NCBI GenBank assembly: GCA_964403175.1
Contig: CAYOFH010000032.1
Location: forward strand, 1-28,396
Length of the DNA: 28,396 nt
Direction of reading: 5' to 3'
Source: Marinilabilia sp964403175
Lineage (GTDB): Bacteria; Bacteroidota; Bacteroidia; Bacteroidales; Marinilabiliaceae
Part shown: one piece after another, positions 1 to 8,198 of the stretch
How the letters are laid out: every line of letters starts with the position of its first letter
Position numbering within the stretch: position 1 is the stretch's first letter
Position numbers and translations under genes: made by a program
Notes under the pieces: model-generated
What the model was told of the DNA's origin: nothing
Database searches by the model: none
Seen by the model: only the letters and a program-made list of their open reading frames with translations

Positions 1-230
1 TTAGCCATAACTCGAAATTATTAGACAATTAGATATAAATTGAAACCACTTATTTTATTCAGAATCAAAACTTAATGGTATTTTATTTGCAAACCATTTG
101 ATTTTCGGGCCATAAAGATAAACATTTTCAATGCAATATTCCACAATTGATATTCTTTTTTCCAAAAGATCAGTACAATGCTAATGTCCGACCTGACAGA
201 AAACAGAACATTTTATCTTTTTGTCCTTTC
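1..230. other. AT-rich stretch without a recognisable gene
   Basis: No open frame with a credible start and no tRNA or rRNA fold was found on either strand. In many Bacteroidota a tRNA cluster and tuf follow hpf, so this may be the spacer leading to them (established gene order; the genes themselves are not in the window). Confidence 0.4.
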
Positions 231-305
231 ATTTTAATAGGCTGATTATTAATCATAATCAGCCTATTAAAACTGTTTCAGGAAAGCAACTCAGCTACCA
301 AAAAC
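231..305 (-). ncRNA. candidate small RNA or processed leader
   Basis: A minus-strand promoter (TTTG at 340-343, 20-base spacer, TACATTTG at 312-319) would start transcription near 305. A perfect 17-bp inverted repeat at 232-272 would end it, giving an RNA of about 75 nt with no start codon followed by a useful frame. Part of it (about 275-300) reads like a tRNA D-arm on minus, but acceptor and anticodon arms are missing, so it is not a tRNA. It could equally be the leader of a tRNA operon located before position 1. Both signals are read directly; the RNA itself is inferred. Confidence 0.3.
232..272 (-). terminator. perfect 17-bp hairpin, probable terminator
   Basis: Positions 232-248 and 256-272 are exact reverse complements around a 7-base loop (249-255). 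Each outer edge ends in four A/T pairs, so on minus the stem ends in a short T tract, as a rho-independent terminator should. It lies about 90 bases after the hpf stop and could end the rpsU-xerC-hpf transcript, a short RNA starting near 305, or transcripts from both sides. Confidence 0.65.
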
Positions 306-311
306 GGTGTG

Positions 312-343
312 CAAATGTATAATATTTTTCAAATAGCACCAAA
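312..343 (-). promoter_or_regulatory. Bacteroidota-type promoter after hpf
   Basis: Read on minus: TTTG (340-343), 20 bases, then TACATTTG (312-319). This matches the TTTG / TAnnTTTG consensus with good spacing. It points away from hpf toward position 1, so it drives either a short RNA or genes outside the window. Confidence 0.5.
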
Positions 344-364
344 AAATACGGCACTCTTTTTTAA

Positions 365-664
365 CTATTTGGCTTTTAACTTTTCTTTTCGTTTAATCAA
401 CTGCTTGCGCAATGCTTCACAAGTCTGATCTACAGCTTCCTCAAATGTCTTGCTTTGTTTCTTGGCAAATAAATTACTTCCTGGAATATCCAGTTCTATT
501 TCAGCAATTTTGTTTTCATCAGTTTCAGTCTTCTCCAGGCGAAGGGTTACCTCTGCACCAATGATATTGTCGGAAAACTGATCCAGTTTTCCCACTTTCT
601 GATATATAAAATCTTCAAGTCTTTCAGCGGCATCAAAATGTACCGATTCAATTGTAATATTCAT
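365..664 (-). CDS. hpf: ribosome hibernation-promoting factor (short HPF/RaiA type)
   Basis: A 99-residue protein of the RaiA/HPF family, which binds the 30S decoding region and silences or dimerises ribosomes in slow growth. The start MNITIES is typical of the family's first beta strand, followed by a helix (about 14-28, with KLDQF) and an acidic strand region (about 39-60). A Lys/Arg-rich tail (KRKEKLKAK) ends the protein; the long-HPF C-terminal dimerisation domain is absent. The ATG at 664 is preceded by GGAGG at 8 bases, a rare clear Shine-Dalgarno in this window. A longer upstream frame exists but overlaps xerC. Hpf follows xerC by 19 bases and is probably cotranscribed with rpsU and xerC. 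Confidence 0.92.
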   Translation of the reverse strand: MNITIESVHFDAAERLEDFIYQKVGKLDQFSDNIIGAEVTLRLEKTETDENKIAEIELDIPGSNLFAKKQSKTFEEAVDQTCEALRKQLIKRKEKLKAK

Positions 665-683
665 AGACACTCCTCCAACTAAT

Positions 684-1568
684 TTAAGCCCTGGGATGGG
701 CCTGATTATAAATAGATGATAATTTCTCAAAAGTATTATGCGTATAAATCTGGGTAGCATTAAGATTAGCATGTCCAAGCAATTCTTTTATAGCATTAAT
801 GTCAGCCCCCCGGTTAAGCAAAATGGTTGCAAATGTATGCCTTAAAATATGCGGACTCTTTTTTGCCATTGTGGTTACCTGACGAAGGTGTTTATTAACA
901 ATACGGTAAACCAGCTTTTGGTATATGTCTTCTCCTTTATCAGTCAGAAAAAAAGATCTTTGTGTACGTTCCGGAAAAGCAGCATTACGAACCTGGATAT
1001 AAATTGAAACATTACGTACTGTGCTTTGGTTCATGGGAACCAGCCTTTCTTTATTCCTTTTACCTAAAACTTTGACCAGTCTTCCTGAAAGATCAAAACT
1101 TCCGTCCTTTAACCCTACTAATTCGGATAGACGAATACCTGTTCCGTAAAATAAATCGATAATTGTTTTGTCTCTAATTCCGGGAAACCCTTCTTCAAAA
1201 GGAACCTGATCCAGCAAAAAATCCATTTCTTTTTCCTTAACAAAATCCGGGAGATTTTTGGGGAGTTTAGGTAATACAACTCCCTCAACGGGAGAAGTCT
1301 GCATTACCTGCTCTCTCAAAAGAAATTTAAAATATGCCCTGAGTGAGGCAATTTTCCGATGTATAGACCTCGCTTTAAGATTGTCGTAATGAAGAGCAAC
1401 TACCCAATTTCGGATAAAACGCGTTTTTATCTCACGTTCATCTTTCATTCCCATTACCTCCATATATGAAGCAAATTGCTTAATATCGGCTTCATAAGCC
1501 ACAAGGGTATGCTTAGAACAACGCTTTTCGAATTTCAGATAATTTAAAAAAGAGTCGGTATATTGCAT
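684..1568 (-). CDS. xerC: site-specific tyrosine recombinase XerC/XerD family
   Basis: A 294-residue tyrosine recombinase that would resolve chromosome dimers at dif. The N-terminal SAM-like core-binding domain spans about 1-90. The catalytic domain shows the full active site: Arg146 (in TGIRLSEL), Lys170 (in LGKRNKER), His240 and Arg243 (HILRH), His266 (GHANL) and nucleophile Tyr275 (in IYTHN). The ATG at 1568 is preferred over a TTG 24 bases upstream because the family begins close to MQYTDSFLNYL. That ATG lies directly against one arm of a long inverted repeat. The gene sits between rpsU and hpf, the usual Bacteroidota order, which argues for the housekeeping Xer protein rather than a mobile integrase. 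Whether it is XerC or XerD cannot be settled by eye. Confidence 0.92.
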   Translation of the reverse strand: MQYTDSFLNYLKFEKRCSKHTLVAYEADIKQFASYMEVMGMKDEREIKTRFIRNWVVALHYDNLKARSIHRKIASLRAYFKFLLREQVMQTSPVEGVVLPKLPKNLPDFVKEKEMDFLLDQVPFEEGFPGIRDKTIIDLFYGTGIRLSELVGLKDGSFDLSGRLVKVLGKRNKERLVPMNQSTVRNVSIYIQVRNAAFPERTQRSFFLTDKGEDIYQKLVYRIVNKHLRQVTTMAKKSPHILRHTFATILLNRGADINAIKELLGHANLNATQIYTHNTFEKLSSIYNQAHPRA

Positions 1569-1570
1569 AA

Positions 1571-1640
1571 AAAACGCCTGACTTTTCAACAATTGGTATT
1601 AACGAATATACGAAAAAACCACTGAAAAGTCAGGCGTTTT
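1571..1640 (-). terminator. 18-bp inverted repeat between rpsU and xerC
   Basis: Positions 1571-1588 and 1623-1640 are exact reverse complements separated by 34 bases. On minus it starts 14 bases after the rpsU stop and its second arm runs into a T6 tract that touches the xerC ATG. It has the look of a terminator or attenuator for rpsU, but the loop is long. The only Shine-Dalgarno-like bases for xerC (AGGCG) lie inside the stem, so it may also reduce xerC translation. Confidence 0.6.
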
Positions 1641-1654
1641 AAAAAAGAATTTTT

Positions 1655-1846
1655 CTATTCACTATCTTCCTGAAGCTTCTGAATATAAGCAGCCTTTTTT
1701 AACTCTTCCCTACGCTCAACAGAGGGTTTGGTAAAAGCTTGACGCCCACGAATTTCACGCATAGTACCGGTTTTCTCGAACTTACGTTTAAACTTTTTCA
1801 GAGCTCTTTCAATATTTTCTCCTTCTTTAATAGGAACTACAATCAT
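1655..1846 (-). CDS. rpsU: small ribosomal subunit protein bS21
   Basis: A 63-residue basic protein with the bS21 pattern: an N-terminal MIVVPIKEGENIERALKKFKR-type start, the R-G-R-Q-A-F-T-K-P-S segment near 33-43, and a helical Lys/Arg/Glu tail. It binds near the 3' end of 16S rRNA. In Bacteroidota bS21 helps cover the anti-Shine-Dalgarno sequence (established for the phylum). Some relatives keep a strong Shine-Dalgarno here for autoregulation; the 30 bases before this ATG are AT-rich and show none. It is the first gene of the rpsU-xerC-hpf block. Confidence 0.96.
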   Translation of the reverse strand: MIVVPIKEGENIERALKKFKRKFEKTGTMREIRGRQAFTKPSVERREELKKAAYIQKLQEDSE

Positions 1847-1994
1847 GATTTAAATCTTTAATATTTTTAAATTTCAATTTTTTAATAAGAATCAACACCT
1901 CGCACCATTAGATGCAAAATCACATTGGGGATATGTATAAAATTCATTTCTTACAACAAAAAGCAAATAACCTCCAATCTTTTAGATAGTTACA

Positions 1995-2030
1995 CAAAAC
2001 TAAGTGGTTGATCATAAAATCAGGTGCAAA
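1995..2030 (-). promoter_or_regulatory. candidate rpsU promoter
   Basis: On minus, TTTG at 2027-2030 and TAGTTTTG at 1995-2002 (TAnnTTTG form), about 150 bases before rpsU. The 24-base spacer is a little long compared with the usual 19-21. Confidence 0.35.
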
Positions 2031-2076
2031 GAAAATGAAGATTATTGATTGAAACAAGTTAATTCTCAATTTTTTG

Positions 2077-3027
2077 CTATTTGGTGCTATACTTTTCTTC
2101 AAAAGAAAGATAGGGAATTACTTTTTCAAGTGATTTTCTATCAAAAGAGGAAAATTCTTCCAATACTTTGCGTCCCGAAACCCTTCCATTTTTCTGCCGA
2201 TATTCCACAATTTCTCTCGCCTGGTAAAAACTGATATAGGGATGAGCCTTTAAAGAGCGCAAAGACAGCGAATTGACATCTATTTTTTGAACATCTTCCG
2301 GATTAACAAAAAGGTATTCACGTACACTTTCCACCAGATCAGGAGGAAAACCATAAACTTCCCCCAGTTGATCAATACTATAAAAACCTCCTAAAATCTT
2401 ACGAAAACCAACAATTCTTTGAGAAAAGACGGGCCCAATACCTTTAATAAGCTGAAGCTTAGATGTATCAGCTCTGTTGATGTCTATCCGAAGTTTTTGT
2501 TTCACGGAATCCGGATACTTTTTCTTTGCTTCAGGCCTGGAGCCATCAGAATCTTCACTCTTATGCAGTATAACTTCTTTTTGAAGACTGTGTTGCTCTC
2601 CTCCGGAATTAAAAACAATATACTCCGGAATTTTTTTCAGGGCCAAAGAGTCCAAACCATAAATCTTCCCAACATCTTGCTTATTTTTGAAAAGGCCCCC
2701 TGCTTCCCTGTATTTCATCCAATTTACGATTACAAATGGAGAAAACCCCATGCGGGAAAGCTCCGTAACAGAAACTGTATTAGGATTAAACTGAAAAAAG
2801 TTGTAAGAAAACTTTCGCTCTTTCTTATTGTCACTGTTTTTATTTTCTACACCAGGTTTAGACGCAGGTTCGGAAGAAAATTCAATTTCGGAAATAAGAT
2901 TTATTTCAGCCGGTTTTGAAACCAGAGAAAAAACAACCCTTATGGCCAGAAAAACAGCTATCAGAGTTATAAGAAGTACAAGTCCATATTGTTCTTTCCG
3001 GGTAAAGGACAACCAATCTTTCCACAT
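2077..3027 (-). CDS. membrane-anchored helix-hairpin-helix protein (ComEA-like)
   Basis: A 316-residue protein with one N-terminal transmembrane segment (about 14-36, GLVLLITLIAVFLAIRVVFSL) after a short positive head. A charged linker follows, and then repeated helix-hairpin-helix (HhH) units. The best unit is at about 181-240 (DINRAD...LIKGIGPVFSQRIVGFR...GGF); related but degenerate units lie at about 80-140 (FNPNTVSVTEL...GFSPFVIVNWMKYR) and 250-310 (DVNSLSLRSLKAHPYI). HhH units bind DNA backbone without sequence preference, and ComEA-type proteins hold incoming DNA in the periplasm. A DNA-uptake role is inferred only, since no other competence gene is near. Three units, rather than ComEA's single pair, and the length match a common uncharacterised Bacteroidota family. 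Confidence 0.8.
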   Translation of the reverse strand: MWKDWLSFTRKEQYGLVLLITLIAVFLAIRVVFSLVSKPAEINLISEIEFSSEPASKPGVENKNSDNKKERKFSYNFFQFNPNTVSVTELSRMGFSPFVIVNWMKYREAGGLFKNKQDVGKIYGLDSLALKKIPEYIVFNSGGEQHSLQKEVILHKSEDSDGSRPEAKKKYPDSVKQKLRIDINRADTSKLQLIKGIGPVFSQRIVGFRKILGGFYSIDQLGEVYGFPPDLVESVREYLFVNPEDVQKIDVNSLSLRSLKAHPYISFYQAREIVEYRQKNGRVSGRKVLEEFSSFDRKSLEKVIPYLSFEEKYSTK

Positions 3028-3135
3028 GGTTTTTGAGGGAAAGATAAAATATAACCTTCATTAAATCAAGAAACACGAGAAATTTTTAGGAAAGAAACAA
3101 CCTTCTGTTACAAAAAATTTTCCACTGATTAATAA

Positions 3136-4455
3136 TTATATCCAGCCTAAACCATTTAAAAACACCAATGCAATGGCTATAGGTGCAATAAATTTAATAA
3201 TGAAAACAAATCCTCTATAATAACGGGCTTTTCGTCCGTCCGCTTCAATTTCAATTCGAGGATGATTCTTTTCCATAATCCATCCAACAAAAACCACCAC
3301 AAGAAATCCACCAACAGGCAATAAAATGTTCGAAGATACATAATCAAAAGCACCAAAGGTGGCGTCGCTAAAGACACATAAAACGGCAAGTACCGACATA
3401 ATGCCTGCTGCAATCCAGGTAGCTTGTTTGCGTTTCAACTTAAGTTCTTCGGTAAAATAAGCAACCACCACTTCAAGCAGAGAGATGGAAGAGGTTAACG
3501 CGGCAATACTTAACAGTATAAAAAAGAGTAATCCAAAAACATAGCCCCCCGCCATCTGATTAAAAATATTTGGCAAAGTAACAAATACCAATCCCGGTCC
3601 CTGATCGGGAGCCATTCCGAAAGCAAAAGCAGCCGGAAAAATAGCGACCCCTGCTAGAATTGCAATAATTGTATCTGCCAGTGATACTGAAAGAGCTGTT
3701 CCTCCCAGACTTTCATTCTTTTTAATATAAGACCCATAGGTGATAATCACTCCCATTCCTATGCTAAGAGAGAAAAAAGCCTGCCCAAGTGCTTCCAGAA
3801 TAACATCTGAATTAAGCTTTGAGAAATCAGGATTAAACAGAAAATTCAATCCTTCCATAGCACCATCCAGTGTAACTGCCCGTACATTCAATATCAGAAT
3901 AATTAACGCCAATAAAGGCATCAATATTTTAGTATACTTTTCAATCCCTTTTTCAATTCCTGAACTCACAATATAAGCCGTTCCCACCATAAAAAGAAGT
4001 GTCCAGAACATAGACCACCCTTTGGTCTCCTGAACACCTTCAAACACCTGAATCATCTGAACTGGAGAATTCCCGGAAAGAACATCAGCAACAGAGAAAT
4101 AAACATATTGCAGCGTCCACCCTGCAACAACGGCATAAAAGCCAAGAATAAGAAAGGCGGCACCCACCCCCATTACTCCAATAAGATACCAGGGTTTTCC
4201 GGGAGTCAGTTTCCTAAAAGCTCCAAAAACATTGAGCTGAGATTTGCGGCCAATCAAAAACTCGGAAATCATCACCGGCACACCAATCATGATCACAAAT
4301 AACAAATAGACCAACAGGAATGCTCCACCACCATTTTCTCCCAGAACATAAGGAAATCTCCAGATATTTCCCAGTCCTATGGCAGAACCGGCAGCAGCAG
4401 CAATAATTCCAAATTTACCTGAAAAACTATCCCTGGATGGAGTATTGGATTGCAT
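3136..4455 (-). CDS. sodium-dependent neurotransmitter:sodium symporter (NSS/SNF, LeuT fold)
   Basis: A 439-residue polytopic inner-membrane protein with about 11-12 hydrophobic segments. The NSS signature covers the first helix and following loop (about 15-45: AGSAIGLGNIWRFPY, then GENGGGAFLL). In LeuT this unwound helix forms the Na+ and substrate sites. The family imports amino acids or related small solutes with Na+; the substrate cannot be read. The ATG at 4455 is preferred because a 14-codon GTG extension would begin inside the terminator at 4484-4512. That terminator separates the gene from fbaA upstream, so it needs its own promoter or read-through; no clear TAnnTTTG was found in the short gap. 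Confidence 0.9.
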   Translation of the reverse strand: MQSNTPSRDSFSGKFGIIAAAAGSAIGLGNIWRFPYVLGENGGGAFLLVYLLFVIMIGVPVMISEFLIGRKSQLNVFGAFRKLTPGKPWYLIGVMGVGAAFLILGFYAVVAGWTLQYVYFSVADVLSGNSPVQMIQVFEGVQETKGWSMFWTLLFMVGTAYIVSSGIEKGIEKYTKILMPLLALIILILNVRAVTLDGAMEGLNFLFNPDFSKLNSDVILEALGQAFFSLSIGMGVIITYGSYIKKNESLGGTALSVSLADTIIAILAGVAIFPAAFAFGMAPDQGPGLVFVTLPNIFNQMAGGYVFGLLFFILLSIAALTSSISLLEVVVAYFTEELKLKRKQATWIAAGIMSVLAVLCVFSDATFGAFDYVSSNILLPVGGFLVVVFVGWIMEKNHPRIEIEADGRKARYYRGFVFIIKFIAPIAIALVFLNGLGWI

Positions 4456-4483
4456 AATATTGAAGTAAAAAACGGGTTTAACT

Positions 4484-4512
4484 AAAAAAACCCCCACACA
4501 ATCGTGGGGGTT
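4484..4512 (-). terminator. rho-independent terminator of fbaA
   Basis: A 9-bp GC-rich stem (4504-4512 with 4489-4497, AACCCCCAC paired with GTGGGGGTT) with a 6-base loop, followed on minus by a run of seven T (4484-4490). It sits 28 bases past the fbaA stop and is the clearest intrinsic terminator in the window. Confidence 0.9.
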
Positions 4513-4540
4513 GAAATATTGAACTAACTAAAGGTGTACC

Positions 4541-5620
4541 TTACAATACATCCACACAGTTTAAGGCTTTGAAAGCCAACTCAAGACGCTTTACCATAGC
4601 CTCTTCACCTGCACGCAGGAATTTACGGGGGTCATAGTACTTCTTATTAGGCTTATCTTCTCCTTCAGGGTTTCCGATCTGAGCCTGCAGGTAATCATGA
4701 TGTTTCGCTTCATACTCACGAACACCATCCCAGAATGCCCACTGAGTATCGGTATCAATATTCATTTTGATAACACCATAACCGACCGCTTCATTAATTT
4801 CAGCATCAGAAGAGCCTGACCCACCATGAAATACAAAGTTTACGGGTTTTGGATCCGTACCAAATTTCTCAGAAATATATATCTGTGAGTTCTTTAGAAT
4901 ATCAGGACGCAAAACAACATTACCGGGCTTGTAAACGCCATGCACGTTACCAAAAGAAGCAGCAACTGTAAAGTTTGAGGAAATTTTTCCAAGCTCTTCA
5001 TAAGCAAATGCCACATCTTCGGGCTGAGTATAAAGAAGAGCATTGTCTACATTAGTATTATCAACACCATCTTCTTCTCCACCTGTAATTCCAAGCTCAA
5101 TTTCAAGAGTCATATCGATTTTACTCATTCTCTCAAGATATTTTTTACAAATATCTATATTTTCTTGAAGAGTTTCTTCAGAAAGATCTAGCATATGTGA
5201 GCTAAACAAAGGTTTACCGGTCTCCTTAAAGAACTTTTCTCCTTCATCAAGTAATCCATCAATCCAGGGAAGCAGCTTTTTGGCAGCATGGTCAGTATGA
5301 AGAATAACAGGTACGCCATACGATTCGGCCAAAAGATGAACATGCTTTGCAGCAGCAACAGCACCTTTAATAGCAACCTCTTGCCCTTCTCCATCGGCAC
5401 CCTTACCGGCATAGAAAGCAGCGCCACCATTCGATAATTGAATAACAACCGGAGCTTTAGCAACTTTTGCAGCTTCCATCACAGCATTCACAGAATTGGA
5501 ACCAACAACATTAACAGCCGGAAGAGCAAATTCATTTTCGCGTGCAATACGAAAAATCTCCTGAAGATCCTTTCCTGCGGCAACACCTGGTTTTACAACG
5601 TCCAAAATTTTTTCTTTCAT
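4541..5620 (-). CDS. fbaA: class II fructose-bisphosphate aldolase
   Basis: A 359-residue zinc-dependent aldolase, the same length as the E. coli class IIA enzyme. It interconverts fructose 1,6-bisphosphate with dihydroxyacetone phosphate and glyceraldehyde 3-phosphate in glycolysis and gluconeogenesis. Visible key residues are Asp110 and zinc ligand His111 (HTDHAAKK), Glu/Asp-rich loop 173-192, zinc ligand His227 (GNVHGVYKPG) and zinc ligand His265 (FHGGSGSSD, phosphate-binding loop). The ATG at 5620 is chosen because MKEKILDVVKPGV matches the family start; the open frame extends 36 codons further up, but that stretch is AT-rich and contains a promoter. Monocistronic, with its own promoter and a strong terminator. 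Confidence 0.96.
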   Translation of the reverse strand: MKEKILDVVKPGVAAGKDLQEIFRIARENEFALPAVNVVGSNSVNAVMEAAKVAKAPVVIQLSNGGAAFYAGKGADGEGQEVAIKGAVAAAKHVHLLAESYGVPVILHTDHAAKKLLPWIDGLLDEGEKFFKETGKPLFSSHMLDLSEETLQENIDICKKYLERMSKIDMTLEIELGITGGEEDGVDNTNVDNALLYTQPEDVAFAYEELGKISSNFTVAASFGNVHGVYKPGNVVLRPDILKNSQIYISEKFGTDPKPVNFVFHGGSGSSDAEINEAVGYGVIKMNIDTDTQWAFWDGVREYEAKHHDYLQAQIGNPEGEDKPNKKYYDPRKFLRAGEEAMVKRLELAFKALNCVDVL

Positions 5621-5725
5621 AATAATTAAATATTTGATGAGATGTAAATTTAACAACTTGTTAAAAGCAATAAAGATTTGCAATAAAACGTAATTAAATA
5701 ATATAAAATCAATTACAAATCGGTG

Positions 5726-5757
5726 CAAATTTAAAAATAAAATAGGAAAAAAAACAA
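5726..5757 (-). promoter_or_regulatory. candidate fbaA promoter
   Basis: On minus, TTG at 5755-5757, a 21-base spacer, then TAAATTTG at 5726-5733, a full TAnnTTTG match. It predicts a leader of about 100 bases before the fbaA ATG. Confidence 0.5.
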
Positions 5758-5781
5758 CCTAGCCTGAAAATCCCACTATGA

Positions 5782-8106
5782 TTAAAACGGATAGCCAATG
5801 GCAAAGTTAAATCCAACGTCATCCCAGGTCCAGGATCTGTTTGCTGGAATCCACCTGTCTCCCTGTGCCAAAGAAGGGTCATGAGTTTTCAGGCCTGCAT
5901 CGAAACGGAATATAAAATAATTAAAATCGAACCGTAAGCCCATTCCGGTTCCAACGGCCAACTGTTCTACAAACTTATCGGCCTGAAATAAGCCACCCTC
6001 CGGACTGGCATCCTCTCTGATACTCCAGATATTTCCAACATCAAGAAATAAAGCTCCTTCGAGAACCCAGAATAACTGAAAGCGATATTCGAGATTGAAT
6101 TCGAATTTAATATCTGCAGTCTGATTGTAAAACCGGGCACCGCTATCACTGTAACTTCCAGGGCCAAGTCCTCGTACAGGCCAGGCTCGAATACTATTTG
6201 CTCCACCGGCAAAATACCGTTTTTCGAAAGGTAAAACATCCAGGTTGCCATAGGGATAACCCACCCCGGCAAAAAATCGCCATACAAGAGTGGTATATCT
6301 GTCCAAATGATTGTGAAATCTTAAATCAATATCTGATTTAATATACTGGGCGTATCTGATTCCCATAAGTTCATCATAATCATTTCCTGACTCATCATTC
6401 CACAAACCTGAAACGGAAGAAAGTAGGTTTCCTGCGGATTCAATGTTCCCTCTGAAATACCAGAAATCTCTGTTTTGCCCCAGAACCTGTTGGTTGAGCA
6501 AAAATGAATAATTCATATTCATAATAAGGTGATCCTCATAAGTATATCTGAGAAAAGTATCACTAATTCTATCCCAAAAATCATCATTTACCTCCGGAAT
6601 ATTTACCAGGTTAAACTCCAGCGGATAAAAAGTCTGTGTAACATATCTGGAAGACTTCCATTTATATCCCAGTCGTGCATTGGCAATTGTACGTGTATAA
6701 TCAGGCCTGCGCTGATAATTGTATGCTATTGCCAAATTGGTTTTTGGATTGTATTTCTGCCGGAATTGTTCTATCCGCAAAGGCAGTAGAAATCGAGGCA
6801 ACACAAGCGATGCTTCAGTCCCCAGTTCAAGGGTGTTAAATTCCTCGGCCGAAGAACGGACAAACTGGTTCTGACGGGCTAAACGTGTGCTAAAAGTGAA
6901 AAATTCGCCTCCCTCTAAAAGGTTTTTATGCTGATAGATCAGGTTTCCTGCCGCTCCCAGGTTTCCGGAAGAGTTGGTGCCTTCCAAATCCAGCGACACA
7001 GATTGTGGTTTACCTGGAGAAAGGCGGATAACACAATCCAAAAGTGGTGTGCCGTCAGAATCTACCTGATTGGTCTCCCTAAAACGGATATTAATATACT
7101 TAAATAATCTAAGTCCGCTCAACAACTGATGAGTTCTGTTGACCAACTGCGCATTGTACAAATCTCCTGAGCGAATATAACTGGAACTTGAAAGAAGTTC
7201 CGGCTTAAAAGTAAGTTCATCATTAAAAATAATTTGAACGTCCTCATAGTACATGGTATCTGCTCCAAGAGAACTTGCACTAGTGTCAGCCTCCATAAGT
7301 TCTGCTGCACTAATGCCAATATGAAAAAGCACATCATTTATCTTATACTTTTGGTGATGCTTCTGCCCTAATGCATCTTCCGGCCCCACCACAATCATGG
7401 AATCATTAACATGATAATTTCCGACCGTGGTATCTGAGATAAAATAAATAAACTCTTCCGAAAAATTATAAAATCCCTTGTTTCGAAGATTATTTGCAAT
7501 CCGTTCCCTTTCCCGCTCATGCAAATCCACAGTAAAAGGACTTCCTGGCGGCAACAATGTGTTTATAGTATCATTGTAAATTTCATTCCTGATACTATCA
7601 TCTTCAATTTTGTAGTCCAACTTATTCACATAATACCTGGGACCCGGGTAAATAGAATAGTTAACTTTCACTTTCTTTTTGCTGGTTTGAATCGCAGTAT
7701 CAGTAACGGATGCCTGAAAATAACCTCTGTTTTTCAGAAAAAGAGAAATCTGTCTGGAAGACTGAGTTGCAAGAAACGGATCGTAGATAACGGGCTCCTC
7801 ACCAATGCTTCGTAACCACTTATTGATTCCTTTTTCATTATCGCGGCCCGATAAATTGTAAAGTTCGAGATAGAATTTCCAAAGTCCCAAAAGTTTAGTG
7901 TTTTCCTGCTGACGAATATATGGATTCATCTGTTCTTTCCGAATATCTGCTCCGCGGTTCTTTATATTAACATTAGTCAGAAGATACTCTCCTTCCGGGA
8001 CAAACTTGGTAGACGAACAACCTGCCCCGGACAAAAGCACCATTCCGATAAAAAACAGAATGAGGATCCTGAAAAATTTTATATTTTTAAATATCAATAT
8101 ATTCAC
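5782..8106 (-). CDS. tamL: TamL, lipoprotein form of the BamA/TamA outer membrane assembly factor
   Basis: A 774-residue Omp85-family protein. The N-terminus is a lipoprotein signal (LLSGAGC, lipidated Cys about residue 29), the Bacteroidota variant that separates TamL from classical TamA. POTRA-like domains occupy roughly residues 30-380 and a 16-strand barrel the remainder. The loop-6 motif region SIRAWPVRGLGPGSY is at 638-652 and the last strand ends in aromatic Phe774, as usual for outer membrane barrels. With TamB it would insert outer membrane proteins or move lipids; no tamB is visible here. The start is a GTG at 8106, chosen because it gives a complete signal peptide (NILIFKNIKFFRILILFF); it lacks a Shine-Dalgarno and is less certain than the rest. 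Divergent from the methyltransferase gene. Confidence 0.88.
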   Translation of the reverse strand: MNILIFKNIKFFRILILFFIGMVLLSGAGCSSTKFVPEGEYLLTNVNIKNRGADIRKEQMNPYIRQQENTKLLGLWKFYLELYNLSGRDNEKGINKWLRSIGEEPVIYDPFLATQSSRQISLFLKNRGYFQASVTDTAIQTSKKKVKVNYSIYPGPRYYVNKLDYKIEDDSIRNEIYNDTINTLLPPGSPFTVDLHERERERIANNLRNKGFYNFSEEFIYFISDTTVGNYHVNDSMIVVGPEDALGQKHHQKYKINDVLFHIGISAAELMEADTSASSLGADTMYYEDVQIIFNDELTFKPELLSSSSYIRSGDLYNAQLVNRTHQLLSGLRLFKYINIRFRETNQVDSDGTPLLDCVIRLSPGKPQSVSLDLEGTNSSGNLGAAGNLIYQHKNLLEGGEFFTFSTRLARQNQFVRSSAEEFNTLELGTEASLVLPRFLLPLRIEQFRQKYNPKTNLAIAYNYQRRPDYTRTIANARLGYKWKSSRYVTQTFYPLEFNLVNIPEVNDDFWDRISDTFLRYTYEDHLIMNMNYSFLLNQQVLGQNRDFWYFRGNIESAGNLLSSVSGLWNDESGNDYDELMGIRYAQYIKSDIDLRFHNHLDRYTTLVWRFFAGVGYPYGNLDVLPFEKRYFAGGANSIRAWPVRGLGPGSYSDSGARFYNQTADIKFEFNLEYRFQLFWVLEGALFLDVGNIWSIREDASPEGGLFQADKFVEQLAVGTGMGLRFDFNYFIFRFDAGLKTHDPSLAQGDRWIPANRSWTWDDVGFNFAIGYPF

Positions 8107-8149
8107 TTTAAAATTAGGTCATCAGTTATTCCTTAATATGCAAAGAAAC

Positions 8150-8182
8150 CAAATATATCGGTTATAATAATAATTTTGCAAA
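8150..8182 (-). promoter_or_regulatory. tamL promoter
   Basis: On minus, TTTG at 8179-8182, 21-base spacer, TATATTTG at 8150-8157; both elements match consensus. It lies about 45 bases before the tamL start. Confidence 0.55.
8171..8178 (+). promoter_or_regulatory. -7 element of the methyltransferase promoter
   Basis: TAATTTTG on plus, 20 bases before the ATG at 8199, so the leader would be very short. No clear -33 TTTG upstream. It overlaps the divergent tamL promoter. Confidence 0.4.
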
Positions 8183-8198
8183 CAAAGAAAAAGCCAAA

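Noticed and set aside
275..300. tRNA-like D-arm text (GGTAGCTGAGTTGC on minus)
   Set aside because: No matching acceptor, anticodon or T arm around it; the following sequence forms a terminator hairpin instead.
665..778. 38-codon N-terminal extension of hpf
   Set aside because: It overlaps xerC and a clear GGAGG precedes the internal ATG at 664.
684..1568. Tyrosine recombinase as a sign of a mobile element
   Set aside because: It sits in the conserved rpsU-xerC-hpf order with no attachment repeats or phage genes, so it is the housekeeping Xer protein.
5621..5728. 36-codon N-terminal extension of fructose-bisphosphate aldolase
   Set aside because: It is AT-rich, overlaps the TAAATTTG promoter and does not fit the 359-residue family length.
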